NCBI GenBank assembly: GCA_900766265.1
Contig: CAAFUS010000009.1
Location: 62,001-126,000, forward strand
DNA from: Pseudomonadaceae bacterium
Lineage (GTDB): Bacteria; Pseudomonadota; Gammaproteobacteria; Pseudomonadales; Pseudomonadaceae
Reading direction: 5' to 3'
DNA length: 64,000 bases
The notes beneath the pieces are model-generated. The model worked only from the letters and a program-made list of their open reading frames with translations, did no database searches and had not been told where the DNA came from. Numbering within the stretch: position 1 is the first letter of the stretch; each line of letters opens with the position of its first letter. Positions 45,200 to 56,649 of the stretch are shown in pieces. The translations under genes were made by a program, and so were the position numbers.

Positions 45200-46975
45200 A
45201 TGCCAATGCAAAACACCCAGAGGGGGCATCACGGACCGGTCCTTCTTGACGATACCCATGCTCGGTTCCGGCTCTGGGCGCCCGACGCCAAAAGCGTCAG
45301 CCTGGTTCTTCTCGATGGCGACACACTTCCCATGCAGGCGGCCGATGACGGCTGGTACAGCGTCGAGGCGCCCTGCCGTCCAGGTACCCACTACCGCTTT
45401 CGCATCGATGACGAGCTGGATGTGCCGGACCCCGCGTCCCGCCTCCAGGCCGGCGACGTGCATTCGCCCAGCGTGCTGGTCGATCCCGATGGCTACGACT
45501 GGCGCACCCTCGACTGGAAAGGCCGGCCCTGGCACGAGACGGTACTCTACGAGCTTCACGTGCTGGCCTACGGCGGCTATGCGGGCATCGAGGCGCGCCT
45601 GCCGGAGCTGGCCGAGCTCGGTGTCACGGCCATCGAACTGATGCCGATCGCCGAGTTTCCAGGCGACCGCAACTGGGGCTACGACGGTGTGCTGCCCTAT
45701 GCGCCCGAAGCCTCCTACGGCAAGCCAGAAGACCTCAAGCGGCTGATCGACCGGGCCCACGAGCTGGGGCTGATGGTTTTTCTCGACGTGGTCTACAACC
45801 ACTTCGGCCCGGACGGCAATTACCTGGGACGGTATGCCAAGCACTTCTTCCGCCATGACCAGCAGACGCCCTGGGGCGATGCGATCGATTTTCGCCGCAG
45901 CGAGGTGCGCAACTTCTTCATCGACAACGCGCTGATGTGGCTCATGGAGTACCGCTTCGATGGGCTGCGCTTCGATGCGGTGCATGCGATTCCGGACCGC
46001 AGCTTCCTCACCGAGCTTTCCGAGCGCATTCGGGCCGAAACCGAGCCGGGGCGCCACGTGCACCTGGTGCTGGAGAACGAGCACAACCGTTCCAGCCTGC
46101 TCGAACAGAGCTTCAACGCGCAGTGGAACGATGACGGCCACAACGTGCTGCACACCCTGCTGACCGACGAAAGCCAAGGGTATTACGGCGACTATCACCA
46201 GGACTCCACCGACAAGCTGGTGCGCTTTCTCGGCGAAGGCTTCATCTACCAGGGCCAGAAGAATCGCCGTGGTGAATCGCGTGGCGAACCGAGCGGCCAC
46301 CTGCCGCCGACCGCCTTCGTGCTGTTCCTGCAGAACCATGACCAGACCGGCAACCGCGCCTTCGGCGACCGCCTGATCACCCTCGCCGACCCTGACGCCC
46401 TCAAGGCCGCCACCGCGCTGCTGCTGCTTTCTCCGATGGTGCCGCTGCTGTTCATGGGCGAAGAATGGGGCTCGCGTCAGCCGTTCCTGTTCTTCACCAG
46501 CCACCACGGCGAACTGGCCGATGCTGTGCGCGAAGGCCGGCGCGGCGAATTCGTCGAGTTCGCCGAATTCCAGGACGAGGCGACGCGCGAGCGGATTCCC
46601 GACCCGAACGAGCAGAAGACCTTCGACGCCTCCTGCCCGGACTTCACCAGCGTCCGCGAACCCGGCCACGCCGAATGGTATGCGCTGTACCGGGAGCTGC
46701 TCTCCATTCGCCACCGCGACATCGTTCCGCGTCTCGAAGGGGCTCGCTTCGGCGGCGCCCAGGCACTGGGCGAGGCGGCCGCGCTTGCCCACTGGCAGCT
46801 CGGCGATGGGTCCAGGCTGCGAATCGCGCTCAACCTGAGCGAGCAGCCGGTCGCCATCGACCCCGCTGGCGAAGCCGCCAGGCTGCTCCACGCCAGTGCC
46901 CACGAAGCCGAGGCGGCCAGCGACAGCCTGCCGCCGCGTACCGCCTTCGTCCACCTGGAGCCTGCCCATGTCTGA
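45200..46975 (+). CDS. treZ: Malto-oligosyltrehalose trehalohydrolase
   Basis: 591 residues. N-terminal CBM48-like module (ARFRLWAPDAKSVSLVLLDG), then a GH13 barrel: WGYDGVLPYAPEASYG, nucleophile Asp259 (GLRFDAVHAI), acid Glu292 (LVLENEHN), FLQNHDQTGNRAFGDR. It releases trehalose from malto-oligosyltrehalose made by TreY. 10 nt after glgA; overlaps malQ by 8 nt. Confidence 0.96.
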   Translation: MPMQNTQRGHHGPVLLDDTHARFRLWAPDAKSVSLVLLDGDTLPMQAADDGWYSVEAPCRPGTHYRFRIDDELDVPDPASRLQAGDVHSPSVLVDPDGYDWRTLDWKGRPWHETVLYELHVLAYGGYAGIEARLPELAELGVTAIELMPIAEFPGDRNWGYDGVLPYAPEASYGKPEDLKRLIDRAHELGLMVFLDVVYNHFGPDGNYLGRYAKHFFRHDQQTPWGDAIDFRRSEVRNFFIDNALMWLMEYRFDGLRFDAVHAIPDRSFLTELSERIRAETEPGRHVHLVLENEHNRSSLLEQSFNAQWNDDGHNVLHTLLTDESQGYYGDYHQDSTDKLVRFLGEGFIYQGQKNRRGESRGEPSGHLPPTAFVLFLQNHDQTGNRAFGDRLITLADPDALKAATALLLLSPMVPLLFMGEEWGSRQPFLFFTSHHGELADAVREGRRGEFVEFAEFQDEATRERIPDPNEQKTFDASCPDFTSVREPGHAEWYALYRELLSIRHRDIVPRLEGARFGGAQALGEAAALAHWQLGDGSRLRIALNLSEQPVAIDPAGEAARLLHASAHEAEAASDSLPPRTAFVHLEPAHV

Positions 46976-49046
46976 GGATCTCAAGCAGCTCGCTCAGGCG
47001 GCCGGCCTGTCGATCGACTGGGTCGATGCCGACGGCAACGATCAGCGGGTCTCGGACGACGTGCTGCGTAAGGTGCTTTTCGCGCTCGGCCTGGAGGCTG
47101 ACAGCGACGAGCAGATCCGTCGCAGCCTGGAAAAACTCGAGGAAAGCGTCGGTCAGGCACAGCTGCCACCGCTGATGACCGTCGACCTGGGCCGGCCGCT
47201 GGACCTCAGCGACTTCTTCGCGCCGGACACCCCTTACAGCCTGAGCCTGGAGGAAGAGCAGGCCCAACCGCTGACCGGGACGCTCGATGCCCGGGCGCGC
47301 TTGCCTGGTATCGATACACCGGGCTATCACCAACTGAGCCTCGACGGGCAGCGGATCACGGTCGCGGTCGCGCCCGAGGCCTGCCCCTCGGTCGAGGACG
47401 TCGCCGGCCCTGGTGCCTGGGGCCTCACCGTCCAGCTCTACGGGCTGCGCCGGTCCGGGGACGGTGGCGTGGGCGATACCCAGGCGCTGGAAGACTTCGC
47501 CCGCAACGCCGCGAGCCACGGCGCATCGGCGATCGGCATCAGCCCGGTGCATGCGATGTTCCCGGGTTATCCGAACCAGTACAGCCCCTATTCGCCCTCC
47601 AGCCGTCTGTTCTTCAACGTGCTGCACAGCTCGCCGGGTAGCATTTTGGGCGAGCGCCGCCTGCGCCAGGCGATCGACGCCTGCGGCCTCGCCGATGAGT
47701 TGCAGCGCCTCGAGGGGCTTGAGCTGGTGGACTGGCCCGCGGTGACGAGCGCCCGGATGCGCCTGTTGCGTGCGCTGTTCGAGGACTTCAGGGTCGGTGA
47801 CGATCCCCTGCAACAGGATTTCGAAAGCTTCCGCGCCGCCGGTGGCGAGGCCTTGGAAAACCACTGCCGCTTCGAAGCCCTGCATGCCGTGCTGCTCGAC
47901 GACGAGGGCGCCCCCCAGGGGTGGGCCAGCTGGCCCGAGGCGTATCGCGATCCGGCGAGCCCGGCAGTACGGCGCTTCGCCGAAGAGAACGCCGACGAGA
48001 TCAGCTTTCATGCGTTCGCCCAGTGGCTCATGGCCCGGGGGCTGGAGCGCGCCCAGGTGGCGGCGAAGAGCGCGGGCATGGGCATCGGGCTGATCGCCGA
48101 CCTCGCGGTGGGCGCCGACGGCGGCGGCAGCCAGGCCTGGAGCCGGCAGGCCGAATTGCTTTCGTCGCTCTCGGTGGGGGCTCCACCGGACATCCTCAAT
48201 CGCCAGGGCCAGAGCTGGGGCATTTCCGCCTTCTCGCCCTGGGGACTGAAGCAGAACGGCTTTCGAGCCTTCATCGAAATGCTGAGGGCGAACCTCGCCC
48301 ATGCCGGCGGCATGCGCATCGACCATGTGATGGGTCTGATGCGACTGTGGGTGACACCCGAAGGCGTAGGGCCCGACCAGGGCGCCTACCTGAACTACCC
48401 GTTCGACGACATGCTGCGGCTTCTGACCCTAGAAGCCTGGCGGCACAAGGCGGTGATCCTGGGTGAGGACCTTGGCACGGTGCCCGAGGGGCTGAGCGAA
48501 AAACTCGCGGCGCGGGGCATTCTTGGCATGCGTGTGTTGCTCTTCGAGCGGGACGACGAGGCCCGCTTCGTGCCGCCGCGCGATTGGCCCGACGATGCAC
48601 TGGCCACCACCGCCACCCATGACATCCCGCCGATTGCCGGCTGGTGGCAAGCCAACGACATCGACTGGCGGATCCGGGTTGGCCAGGTCGACGAATCCAA
48701 GCGCAAGGGGCAGATGGAAGAGCGTGAACGCGAGCGGCACGGGCTGGTGCGTGCCTTGCGTGACGATTCCGGCAGCCCGGCAGGCGGCGAGATGCAGGAG
48801 CAGGAGGTGGTCGACGCAACCGCTTCGTTCATCGGCCACACGCCCGCCCCGCTGGTACTGCTGCCGCTCGAGGACGCCCTCGGTCTGGTGGACCAGCCCA
48901 ACCTCCCCGGAACCATAGACAGCCACCCCAACTGGCGCCGTCGCTATGCCGGCGACAGCGCCACGCTGCTCGACGCGCAGACGCCGGCCCGCCGGTTGGA
49001 ACGGCTGGCCCAAGCACGACGGGAATCCATACGGAGTCGGCAATGA
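46968..49046 (+). CDS. malQ: 4-alpha-glucanotransferase (amylomaltase)
   Basis: 692 residues, GH77. N-terminal MalQ-type extension, then GLRRSGDGGVGD, HAMFPGYPNQYSPYSPSSRLF, nucleophile Asp452 (MRIDHVMGLMRLW), Glu500 (VILGEDLGTVPEG) and THDIPPIAGWW. It transfers glucans between chains and so rebuilds short malto-oligosaccharides left after TreYZ action. ATG 46968 overlaps the treZ stop; stop overlaps treY by 4 nt. Confidence 0.95.
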   Translation: MSEDLKQLAQAAGLSIDWVDADGNDQRVSDDVLRKVLFALGLEADSDEQIRRSLEKLEESVGQAQLPPLMTVDLGRPLDLSDFFAPDTPYSLSLEEEQAQPLTGTLDARARLPGIDTPGYHQLSLDGQRITVAVAPEACPSVEDVAGPGAWGLTVQLYGLRRSGDGGVGDTQALEDFARNAASHGASAIGISPVHAMFPGYPNQYSPYSPSSRLFFNVLHSSPGSILGERRLRQAIDACGLADELQRLEGLELVDWPAVTSARMRLLRALFEDFRVGDDPLQQDFESFRAAGGEALENHCRFEALHAVLLDDEGAPQGWASWPEAYRDPASPAVRRFAEENADEISFHAFAQWLMARGLERAQVAAKSAGMGIGLIADLAVGADGGGSQAWSRQAELLSSLSVGAPPDILNRQGQSWGISAFSPWGLKQNGFRAFIEMLRANLAHAGGMRIDHVMGLMRLWVTPEGVGPDQGAYLNYPFDDMLRLLTLEAWRHKAVILGEDLGTVPEGLSEKLAARGILGMRVLLFERDDEARFVPPRDWPDDALATTATHDIPPIAGWWQANDIDWRIRVGQVDESKRKGQMEERERERHGLVRALRDDSGSPAGGEMQEQEVVDATASFIGHTPAPLVLLPLEDALGLVDQPNLPGTIDSHPNWRRRYAGDSATLLDAQTPARRLERLAQARRESIRSRQ

Positions 49047-51835
49047 TCAAGGCCTTGAGCGCAACCTTGCGCTTGCAGTTTCACCGCGATTTCACCCTGG
49101 ACGATGCCACGGCGCTGGTCGACTACTTCGACCAGCTGGGCATCAGTCATGTCTATGCCTCTCCCCTGCTGACCGCGCGACCCGGCTCGATGCACGGCTA
49201 CGATGTCACCGACCCGACCCGGATCAATCCCGAGCTGGGCGGTGAAGAGGCGCTGCACCGGCTGGTCGAGGCGCTGCGTGCCAAGGGCATGGGGCTGATT
49301 CTCGACATCGTCTCCAATCACATGGCGGTCGGCGGCAGCGGCAACGCCTGGTGGCTCGACGTGCTCGAATGGGGCCGTCGCAGCCCCTATGCCCAGTTTT
49401 TCGACATCCAATGGAACTCGCCTGATCCGTTGCTCGAAGGCCAGCTGCTGATCCCCTTCCTCGGCGTCGACTATGGCGAGGCCCTGCAGCAGGGCCTCAT
49501 CCCGCTGCGCGTCGAGGCGGACACCGGTTCGCTCTATGCCGAGCACTACGAGCACCGCTTTCCGATCACTCCGCTGAGCTATGGCGAGGTGCTGCGCGGC
49601 TGCGAGGCGCTGAAGCCGCTGGCGCAGCATTTCGATGCGCTCAAGACCGACCCGGCACCCTACCAGACCGCACGCCAGCTACGCGCCGACCTGGCCGAAC
49701 AGCTCAAGGATCCTTCGATCCGGCAGTGCCTGGAAGAGGCCCTCGCGCTCTACGACTCGACCACCGAGCAGGGCTTCAAGCGCCTGCATTCGTTGCTCGA
49801 ACGGCAGAGCTACCGCCTGGCCAGCTGGCGCACCGCAGCCGACGACATCAACTGGCGGCGCTTTTTCGACATCAACGAACTGGGCGGGCTGCGGGTCGAG
49901 CGTCCGGTGGTGTTCGAGGAGACCCATGCGAAGATCTTCGAACTGGTCGCCGACGGGCTGGTGGACGGTTTACGCATCGACCACATCGACGGACTGGCGA
50001 ACCCGCGCGGCTATTGCCGCCGCCTGCGTCGCCGGGTCGACCGGCTGAACGCCTCGCGGCCGGCCGAGGCTGCCGAGGATCATGTGCCGATCTACGTCGA
50101 GAAGATCCTCGCCGATGGCGAAAAGCTTCAGGACGATTGGGGCGTGGACGGCACCACCGGTTACGAGTTCATGAACCAGGTGTCGCTGGTGCAGCACGAT
50201 CCGGCCGGCCATGCCCCCTTGTGCGAGCTGTGGCGCGAAACCAGCGGCCGCACCGATGACTTCATGGAAGAGGTCCGCGCGGCGCGCGAGCTGGTCCTGA
50301 CCGGTACGCTGGCAGGCGATTTCGAGACCGTGGCACAGGCGCTGCTGCAGGTGGCCCGCAGCGACCTGATGACCCGCGACATCACCCTTGGCGCGATCCG
50401 TCGGGCACTGCTCGAATTGATCGTTCACTTCCCCGTATACCGCACCTACATCTCGGCGGCCGGACGCCGCGAAGCCGACGAGCCGTTCTTTCAGCAGGCG
50501 CTCGAAGGTGCACGGACCACCCTGCCCGAGGCCGACTGGCCGCTGCTCGACCATCTGGAGCGCTGGCTCGGCGGCGAGGACCTGCGCTCGGTACCCCGCG
50601 GCGCGGCCCGCAACGCGCGCCGCTACGCCTGCACTCGCTTCCAGCAGCTGACCTCGCCCGCGGCCGCCAAGGCCGTGGAGGACACCTCCTGCTACCGCTC
50701 GGCCGTGCTGCTCTCGCGCAACGACGTCGGTTTCGATCCCCAGCATTTCAGCGGCACCGTCGAGGCATTCCACCAGGCTTGCCTGGCACGCCAGCAGCAT
50801 TTCCCGCGCAACCTGCTGACCACCGCCACCCATGACCACAAGCGCGGCGAAGACACCCGCACGCGTATCGCGGTAATCAGCGAGCGAGCGCCCTGGTTCG
50901 CTGCGAAGGTCGGGCAGTGGCGCGACCAGGCCTCCGCGTGGCGCAAGGAACTGGACGACGGCCCCGCGCCCTCGCCCGCCGACGAAATGATGCTGTTCCA
51001 GACCCTGCTCGGCAGCTGGGAGCCGACGCTGCAGCCGGACGATGCCGAAGGCATGGAGGCGTACTGCAAACGCATCCTGCAATGGCAGGAAAAGGCCGTG
51101 CGCGAAGCCAAGCTGCGCAGCACCTGGGGTGCGCCCAACGAGGCCTATGAATCGGCCTGTCGGGAATACACCCAGGCCCTGCTGCTCGGTGATGCCGGCG
51201 CGGCGCTGCGTCGAGACATCGCCGCTGCGGCCGCCGAACTCGCGCCCGCCGGTGTGCTCAACAGCCTGACGCAGACCCTGCTGCGCATGACCACCCCCGG
51301 CGTGCCCGACCTCTACCAGGGCGCGGACTACTGGGACTTCAGCCTGGTCGATCCGGACAACCGCCGGCCGGTGGACTTCGCGGCGCGCCGGGCCAGCTTC
51401 TCCCTCGACGCCGATCCGGCCGAGCTGCTGGCCAACTGGCGCGATGCGCGGATCAAGCAGTGGCTGATCGCACGCACCCTCAAGGCGCGCCGGGAGGATC
51501 CAGACCTGTTCACCAAGGGCCGCTACCTGCCGCTGAAGGTCGGCGGCGCCCAGGCCGAACGCCTGATCGCCTTCGCACGCGAATGGGAGGGCCGCTGGCT
51601 GGTGGTGGTGGCGGCGCGACTGGCCTATCCGCTGCTGGACGGCGCCGACCAGCCACGCATTTCGCCGGAAAACTGGGGGGATACCTGGGTCGAGTTGCCC
51701 GAAGCGCTGGATGGCGTCTCGTTGACGGGACTTTTTGCTCGATCTGCAGTCACACCCACACGGGTGAGCCTGGGGGTAGCGCAGGCTCTGGATAGCCTGC
51801 CCATGGCCATTTATCAAACAACAGCCTCAATCTAA
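49043..51835 (+). CDS. treY: Malto-oligosyltrehalose synthase
   Basis: 930 residues, GH13. Opening LRLQFHRDFTLDDATALVDYF and YASPLLTARPGSMHGYDVTDP are diagnostic; nucleophile Asp313 (GLRIDHIDGLANPRGY), Glu in IYVEKILADGE and the TATHDHKRGEDTRTRIAVISE block. It turns the reducing-end alpha-1,4 bond of a glucan into the alpha,alpha-1,1 trehalose bond. With TreZ it forms the glucan-to-trehalose route. Confidence 0.96.
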   Translation: MIKALSATLRLQFHRDFTLDDATALVDYFDQLGISHVYASPLLTARPGSMHGYDVTDPTRINPELGGEEALHRLVEALRAKGMGLILDIVSNHMAVGGSGNAWWLDVLEWGRRSPYAQFFDIQWNSPDPLLEGQLLIPFLGVDYGEALQQGLIPLRVEADTGSLYAEHYEHRFPITPLSYGEVLRGCEALKPLAQHFDALKTDPAPYQTARQLRADLAEQLKDPSIRQCLEEALALYDSTTEQGFKRLHSLLERQSYRLASWRTAADDINWRRFFDINELGGLRVERPVVFEETHAKIFELVADGLVDGLRIDHIDGLANPRGYCRRLRRRVDRLNASRPAEAAEDHVPIYVEKILADGEKLQDDWGVDGTTGYEFMNQVSLVQHDPAGHAPLCELWRETSGRTDDFMEEVRAARELVLTGTLAGDFETVAQALLQVARSDLMTRDITLGAIRRALLELIVHFPVYRTYISAAGRREADEPFFQQALEGARTTLPEADWPLLDHLERWLGGEDLRSVPRGAARNARRYACTRFQQLTSPAAAKAVEDTSCYRSAVLLSRNDVGFDPQHFSGTVEAFHQACLARQQHFPRNLLTTATHDHKRGEDTRTRIAVISERAPWFAAKVGQWRDQASAWRKELDDGPAPSPADEMMLFQTLLGSWEPTLQPDDAEGMEAYCKRILQWQEKAVREAKLRSTWGAPNEAYESACREYTQALLLGDAGAALRRDIAAAAAELAPAGVLNSLTQTLLRMTTPGVPDLYQGADYWDFSLVDPDNRRPVDFAARRASFSLDADPAELLANWRDARIKQWLIARTLKARREDPDLFTKGRYLPLKVGGAQAERLIAFAREWEGRWLVVVAARLAYPLLDGADQPRISPENWGDTWVELPEALDGVSLTGLFARSAVTPTRVSLGVAQALDSLPMAIYQTTASI

Positions 51836-51849
51836 GGAGATTCACCGAT

Positions 51850-52179
51850 ATGAATGCAGACGACCAGCGCATCCGCGAACTCGCCTACGAAATCTGGCAG
51901 TCCGAAGGCTGCCCCGTGGGCGAAGAAGCCCGGCACTGGGAGATGGCTCGCAAGCTTGCCGAGGCTGAAAACAGTTCGCCCGCCGCCAAGCCTGCCCGCA
52001 CCCGCAAGACCGCTACCAAGCCGACCGACGCCACGCCCGCGGCGGCAGCTAAGCCTGCGGCCGCCAAGACCGGCAGCCGCGCTGCGGCCAAGGCGACGGC
52101 CAAGGCCACCGATGCGGCGGCCGGCACCCCTGAAGTCATGAAGAAGACCCGCGCGCCTCGCAAGCCCAAAGAAACGTGA
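51850..52179 (+). CDS. DUF2934 protein with Lys/Ala-rich histone-like tail
   Basis: 109 residues. Residues 1-40 are the DUF2934 motif (RIRELAYEIWQSEGCPVGEEARHWEMA). The rest is a low-complexity Ala/Lys/Thr/Pro tail (AAAKPAAAKTGSRAAAKATAK and on, ending KKTRAPRKPKET) like the H1-type tails of bacterial AlgP/HctB proteins. A DNA- or polyanion-binding role is possible. It is 14 nt after treY with AAGGAGA ribosome site and 66 nt before glgX, so in the operon. Function unknown. Confidence 0.85.
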   Translation: MNADDQRIRELAYEIWQSEGCPVGEEARHWEMARKLAEAENSSPAAKPARTRKTATKPTDATPAAAAKPAAAKTGSRAAAKATAKATDAAAGTPEVMKKTRAPRKPKET

Positions 52180-52245
52180 ACGCGGGTCGCTGACCCCCAC
52201 AAACAACCGTGTTGCAACGGCGCAAAGGCGCCGTACGGAGGAACC

Positions 52246-54396
<2,151 letters not shown>

Positions 54397-54410
54397 CCCT
54401 CGAGCGACAA

Positions 54411-54446
54411 ACAGCGCCCCGCCTGCGAAAGCAGCCGGGGCGCTGT
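54411..54446 (+). terminator. Hairpin terminator after glgX
   Basis: ACAGCGCCCCG (54411-54421) pairs perfectly over 11 bp with CGGGGCGCTGT (54436-54446); the sequence after it (CGTTCCTACC) has only a weak T-run. It is 14 nt after the glgX stop and probably ends the glucan-trehalose operon. Confidence 0.7.
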
Positions 54447-54575
54447 CGTTCCTACCGTCTGCCGGACGGTTCTCAGCGGATGGAACCATCGCGTTCGGCA
54501 TCGAGTCCCACAGCTGGACCTCCTCCAGCCGGCAGCGCTGAGGTCGCTGGCTCACCCACTGTGAGGGATCACCCC

Positions 54576-55412
54576 ATGCTTCGATTCTCGCTCGTGTTCT
54601 TTCTGATGCTGAGCTGGTTGGTGCCGCTGGCGGTGCAGGCCGCCGGCGCCAAAGCGGGTGCGGCCAAGGGCTCCGGCGTGAGGCTGCTGGTGAACGAAGG
54701 CCGGACCGGCACGACGATGGACGTGCGCAACGACCTGGACGTGCCGATCACCGCCGTGCTGGTGTTCAGCCGCACCGTCAACGTCCAGGGTGTGGGCAAG
54801 GGCGCGCTGCGCAAGACCGTGCCGGCGCGCAGCCGGGTACGTGTGGCGACGCTGCGCAAGCGTCAGCCCGGCTATCCCCTGATGTACCAGCACGCGTTCA
54901 GCTACGCCATGCAGTTCTCGCCCAATCCGGGCCAGTCCGGCGCCGTCGGAGGGCATGCCTATGCGTTGCCCTGGCAAGGCGGCCCGTTCCGCATCACCCA
55001 AGGCGCGGGCGGCGACTTCAGCCACAATACGCCAAAAGGCCGCTACGCGGTCGATATCGCGATGCCGGTGGGTACGCCAATCATTGCGGCGCGCGGGGGA
55101 ACGGTCGTCGACGTTCGCAACGACCAGGCCGGCGCGAAGCCCGACCCGTCAGGCAATTTCGTAAGGATCCGCCACCGCGACGGCACCGAAAGCGCCTACC
55201 TGCATCTGCAGAAGGGCTCCGTCGTGGTCCGGCCGGGGCAGAAGGTCGGCACCGGCACCCTGCTGGCGCGCTCGGGCAACACCGGGCGCAGCACCGGCCC
55301 GCACCTTCATTTCGTGGTGCAGAAGTCCGACGGCCAGTCGCTGGTGTCGATCCCCTTCCGCTTTTCGCGGCCGGTGGAATCGCTGCCGAACTTCGCGATG
55401 GGTGGCGACTGA
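54576..55412 (+). CDS. Exported M23-family zinc metallopeptidase
   Basis: 278 residues. Signal peptide (about 1-22, LMLSWLVPLAVQAAG). A beta-rich middle (about 30-120) precedes the M23 (LytM) domain: zinc ligands His150 and Asp160 (FSHNTPKGRYAVDIAMPVG), H210-type Tyr/His region SAYLHLQKG and HLH at 243-245 (GPHLHFVVQ). All catalytic ligands are present, so it is likely an active peptidoglycan cross-link endopeptidase in the periplasm. Start chosen for GAGG 9-12 nt upstream. Separate unit after the glgX hairpin. Confidence 0.92.
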   Translation: MLRFSLVFFLMLSWLVPLAVQAAGAKAGAAKGSGVRLLVNEGRTGTTMDVRNDLDVPITAVLVFSRTVNVQGVGKGALRKTVPARSRVRVATLRKRQPGYPLMYQHAFSYAMQFSPNPGQSGAVGGHAYALPWQGGPFRITQGAGGDFSHNTPKGRYAVDIAMPVGTPIIAARGGTVVDVRNDQAGAKPDPSGNFVRIRHRDGTESAYLHLQKGSVVVRPGQKVGTGTLLARSGNTGRSTGPHLHFVVQKSDGQSLVSIPFRFSRPVESLPNFAMGGD

Positions 55413-55418
55413 CCGACG

Positions 55419-55697
55419 TCAGCTGCGCCAGTCGATGGCGAGCGACTCTTCGCTGGCCATGCGTTGCAGGTGATCGGCGACCACCTCCTGCAGACGCGGC
55501 AGGTGCTCCTGCTCGCCTTCGAGCTCGACCAGGAGGGTGCCTTCGCCGGCCCGCATGCTGCAGCGGCCGGTTGGCAGCTCGACGGTGCCGCTCTGTTCCT
55601 GCAGGTCCACAGGGAACTTGTGCCCCCAATGCTTGCAAAGACGCTTGATCAGCCGCTCGGGCGTTTGGGTGGCGATGCTGGCGATGGAAACGGCCAT
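55419..55697 (-). CDS. DUF2218 family protein
   Basis: 92 residues: PERLIKRLCKHWGHKFPVD, QSGTVELPTGRCSMRAGEGTLL and a terminal LQEVVADHLQRMASEE helix with IDW, the DUF2218 pattern (SGTVxFxxGxCxL). Small alpha/beta protein of unknown function, often near siderophore or stress genes. GAGGAG ribosome site before ATG 55697. Confidence 0.88.
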   Translation of the reverse strand: MAVSIASIATQTPERLIKRLCKHWGHKFPVDLQEQSGTVELPTGRCSMRAGEGTLLVELEGEQEHLPRLQEVVADHLQRMASEESLAIDWRS

Positions 55698-55723
55698 CTG
55701 GGGCTCCTCTGGAGGTGAAGGGT

Positions 55724-56545
55724 TCAGGCAAAGCGGAAGGCGGACAGAGTGGTCTCCATGACCCGGTCGACGAAGACCTTGCGGCCAGGCCCCGCATGAC
55801 CGGCGCCCGCCGCGACGAGCAAGGGTAACAGATGCTCCTCGGCGCCTGGCGGATGGCACAGCCGTGCCGATGGCGCCTCGCTCCAGCGCGCGAGCGCGGC
55901 TTCGCGGTGCTCGCCTGGGGCTTCGACCGCGCGGGTCAGCCAGGCGTCGAACGCGTCGGAAACAGGGCCGAAACGCGGGTCGCCATAGCCGCGCATGTTG
56001 TGAAAGCTCATGCCGCTGCCGAGTATCAGCACGCCCTCCTCGCGCAGCGGCGCCAGCGCGCGCCCGGCCGCCAGATGCGCGTCCGGGTCCATGTCGCTGC
56101 GCAGCGACAGCTGCACCACGGGGATCCTCGCCTCGGGGAACATCAGCTTCAACGGAATGAACACGCCATTATCAAGCCCGCGCTGTGCGTCCTCGCTCGC
56201 AGCCAAACCCGCGTGTTCCAGCAGGTCACGCACCCGCGCGGCCAGCTTCGGGCTGCCCGGCGCCGGATAGCGCAGCGCGTAGGTGTGCTCGGGGAATCCG
56301 TAGTAGTCGTAGATCAGCCCGGGCGCTGGCGCGCTGGTGACGGTGAACGCAGGTTCCAGCCAATGGCCGGACACCACCAAGATGGCACCAGGCGGCTGCG
56401 GCAGGGTCGCGGCGAAACCGCTCAGGAACGCCGCCATCGCGTCCCAGGCATCGGCCGGTTTCCACTCCATGAAGAAGCACGGCCCGGCCCCGTGGGGAAT
56501 GAAGGCGCTGGGCTGGACGGAAACGGAGTCGGTTGCGGCAGTCAT
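55724..56545 (-). CDS. DODA-type class III extradiol ring-cleavage dioxygenase
   Basis: 273 residues. Metal and active-site His18 (PHGAGP), His61 (VVSGHWLEP), His182 (GMSFHNMRGYG) and His238 (PGAEEHLLPL) follow the YgiD/DODA family. YDYYGFPEHTYALRYPAPGSP and RGLDNGVFIPLKLMFPEA are also diagnostic. Members open catechol-type rings such as DOPA; the E. coli homologue has that activity in vitro, but the natural substrate is unknown. Divergent from a LysR gene, a common pairing. Confidence 0.92.
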   Translation of the reverse strand: MTAATDSVSVQPSAFIPHGAGPCFFMEWKPADAWDAMAAFLSGFAATLPQPPGAILVVSGHWLEPAFTVTSAPAPGLIYDYYGFPEHTYALRYPAPGSPKLAARVRDLLEHAGLAASEDAQRGLDNGVFIPLKLMFPEARIPVVQLSLRSDMDPDAHLAAGRALAPLREEGVLILGSGMSFHNMRGYGDPRFGPVSDAFDAWLTRAVEAPGEHREAALARWSEAPSARLCHPPGAEEHLLPLLVAAGAGHAGPGRKVFVDRVMETTLSAFRFA

Positions 56546-56649
56546 CGCGACACCCTGTACGGGGAAACGGACGCGCAGTATCGCTTACACTAGAATGGCG
56601 AAGAATCCACCAACCTGAGCGATCAGCTCACACTAGGAGTAGGAGCTTT

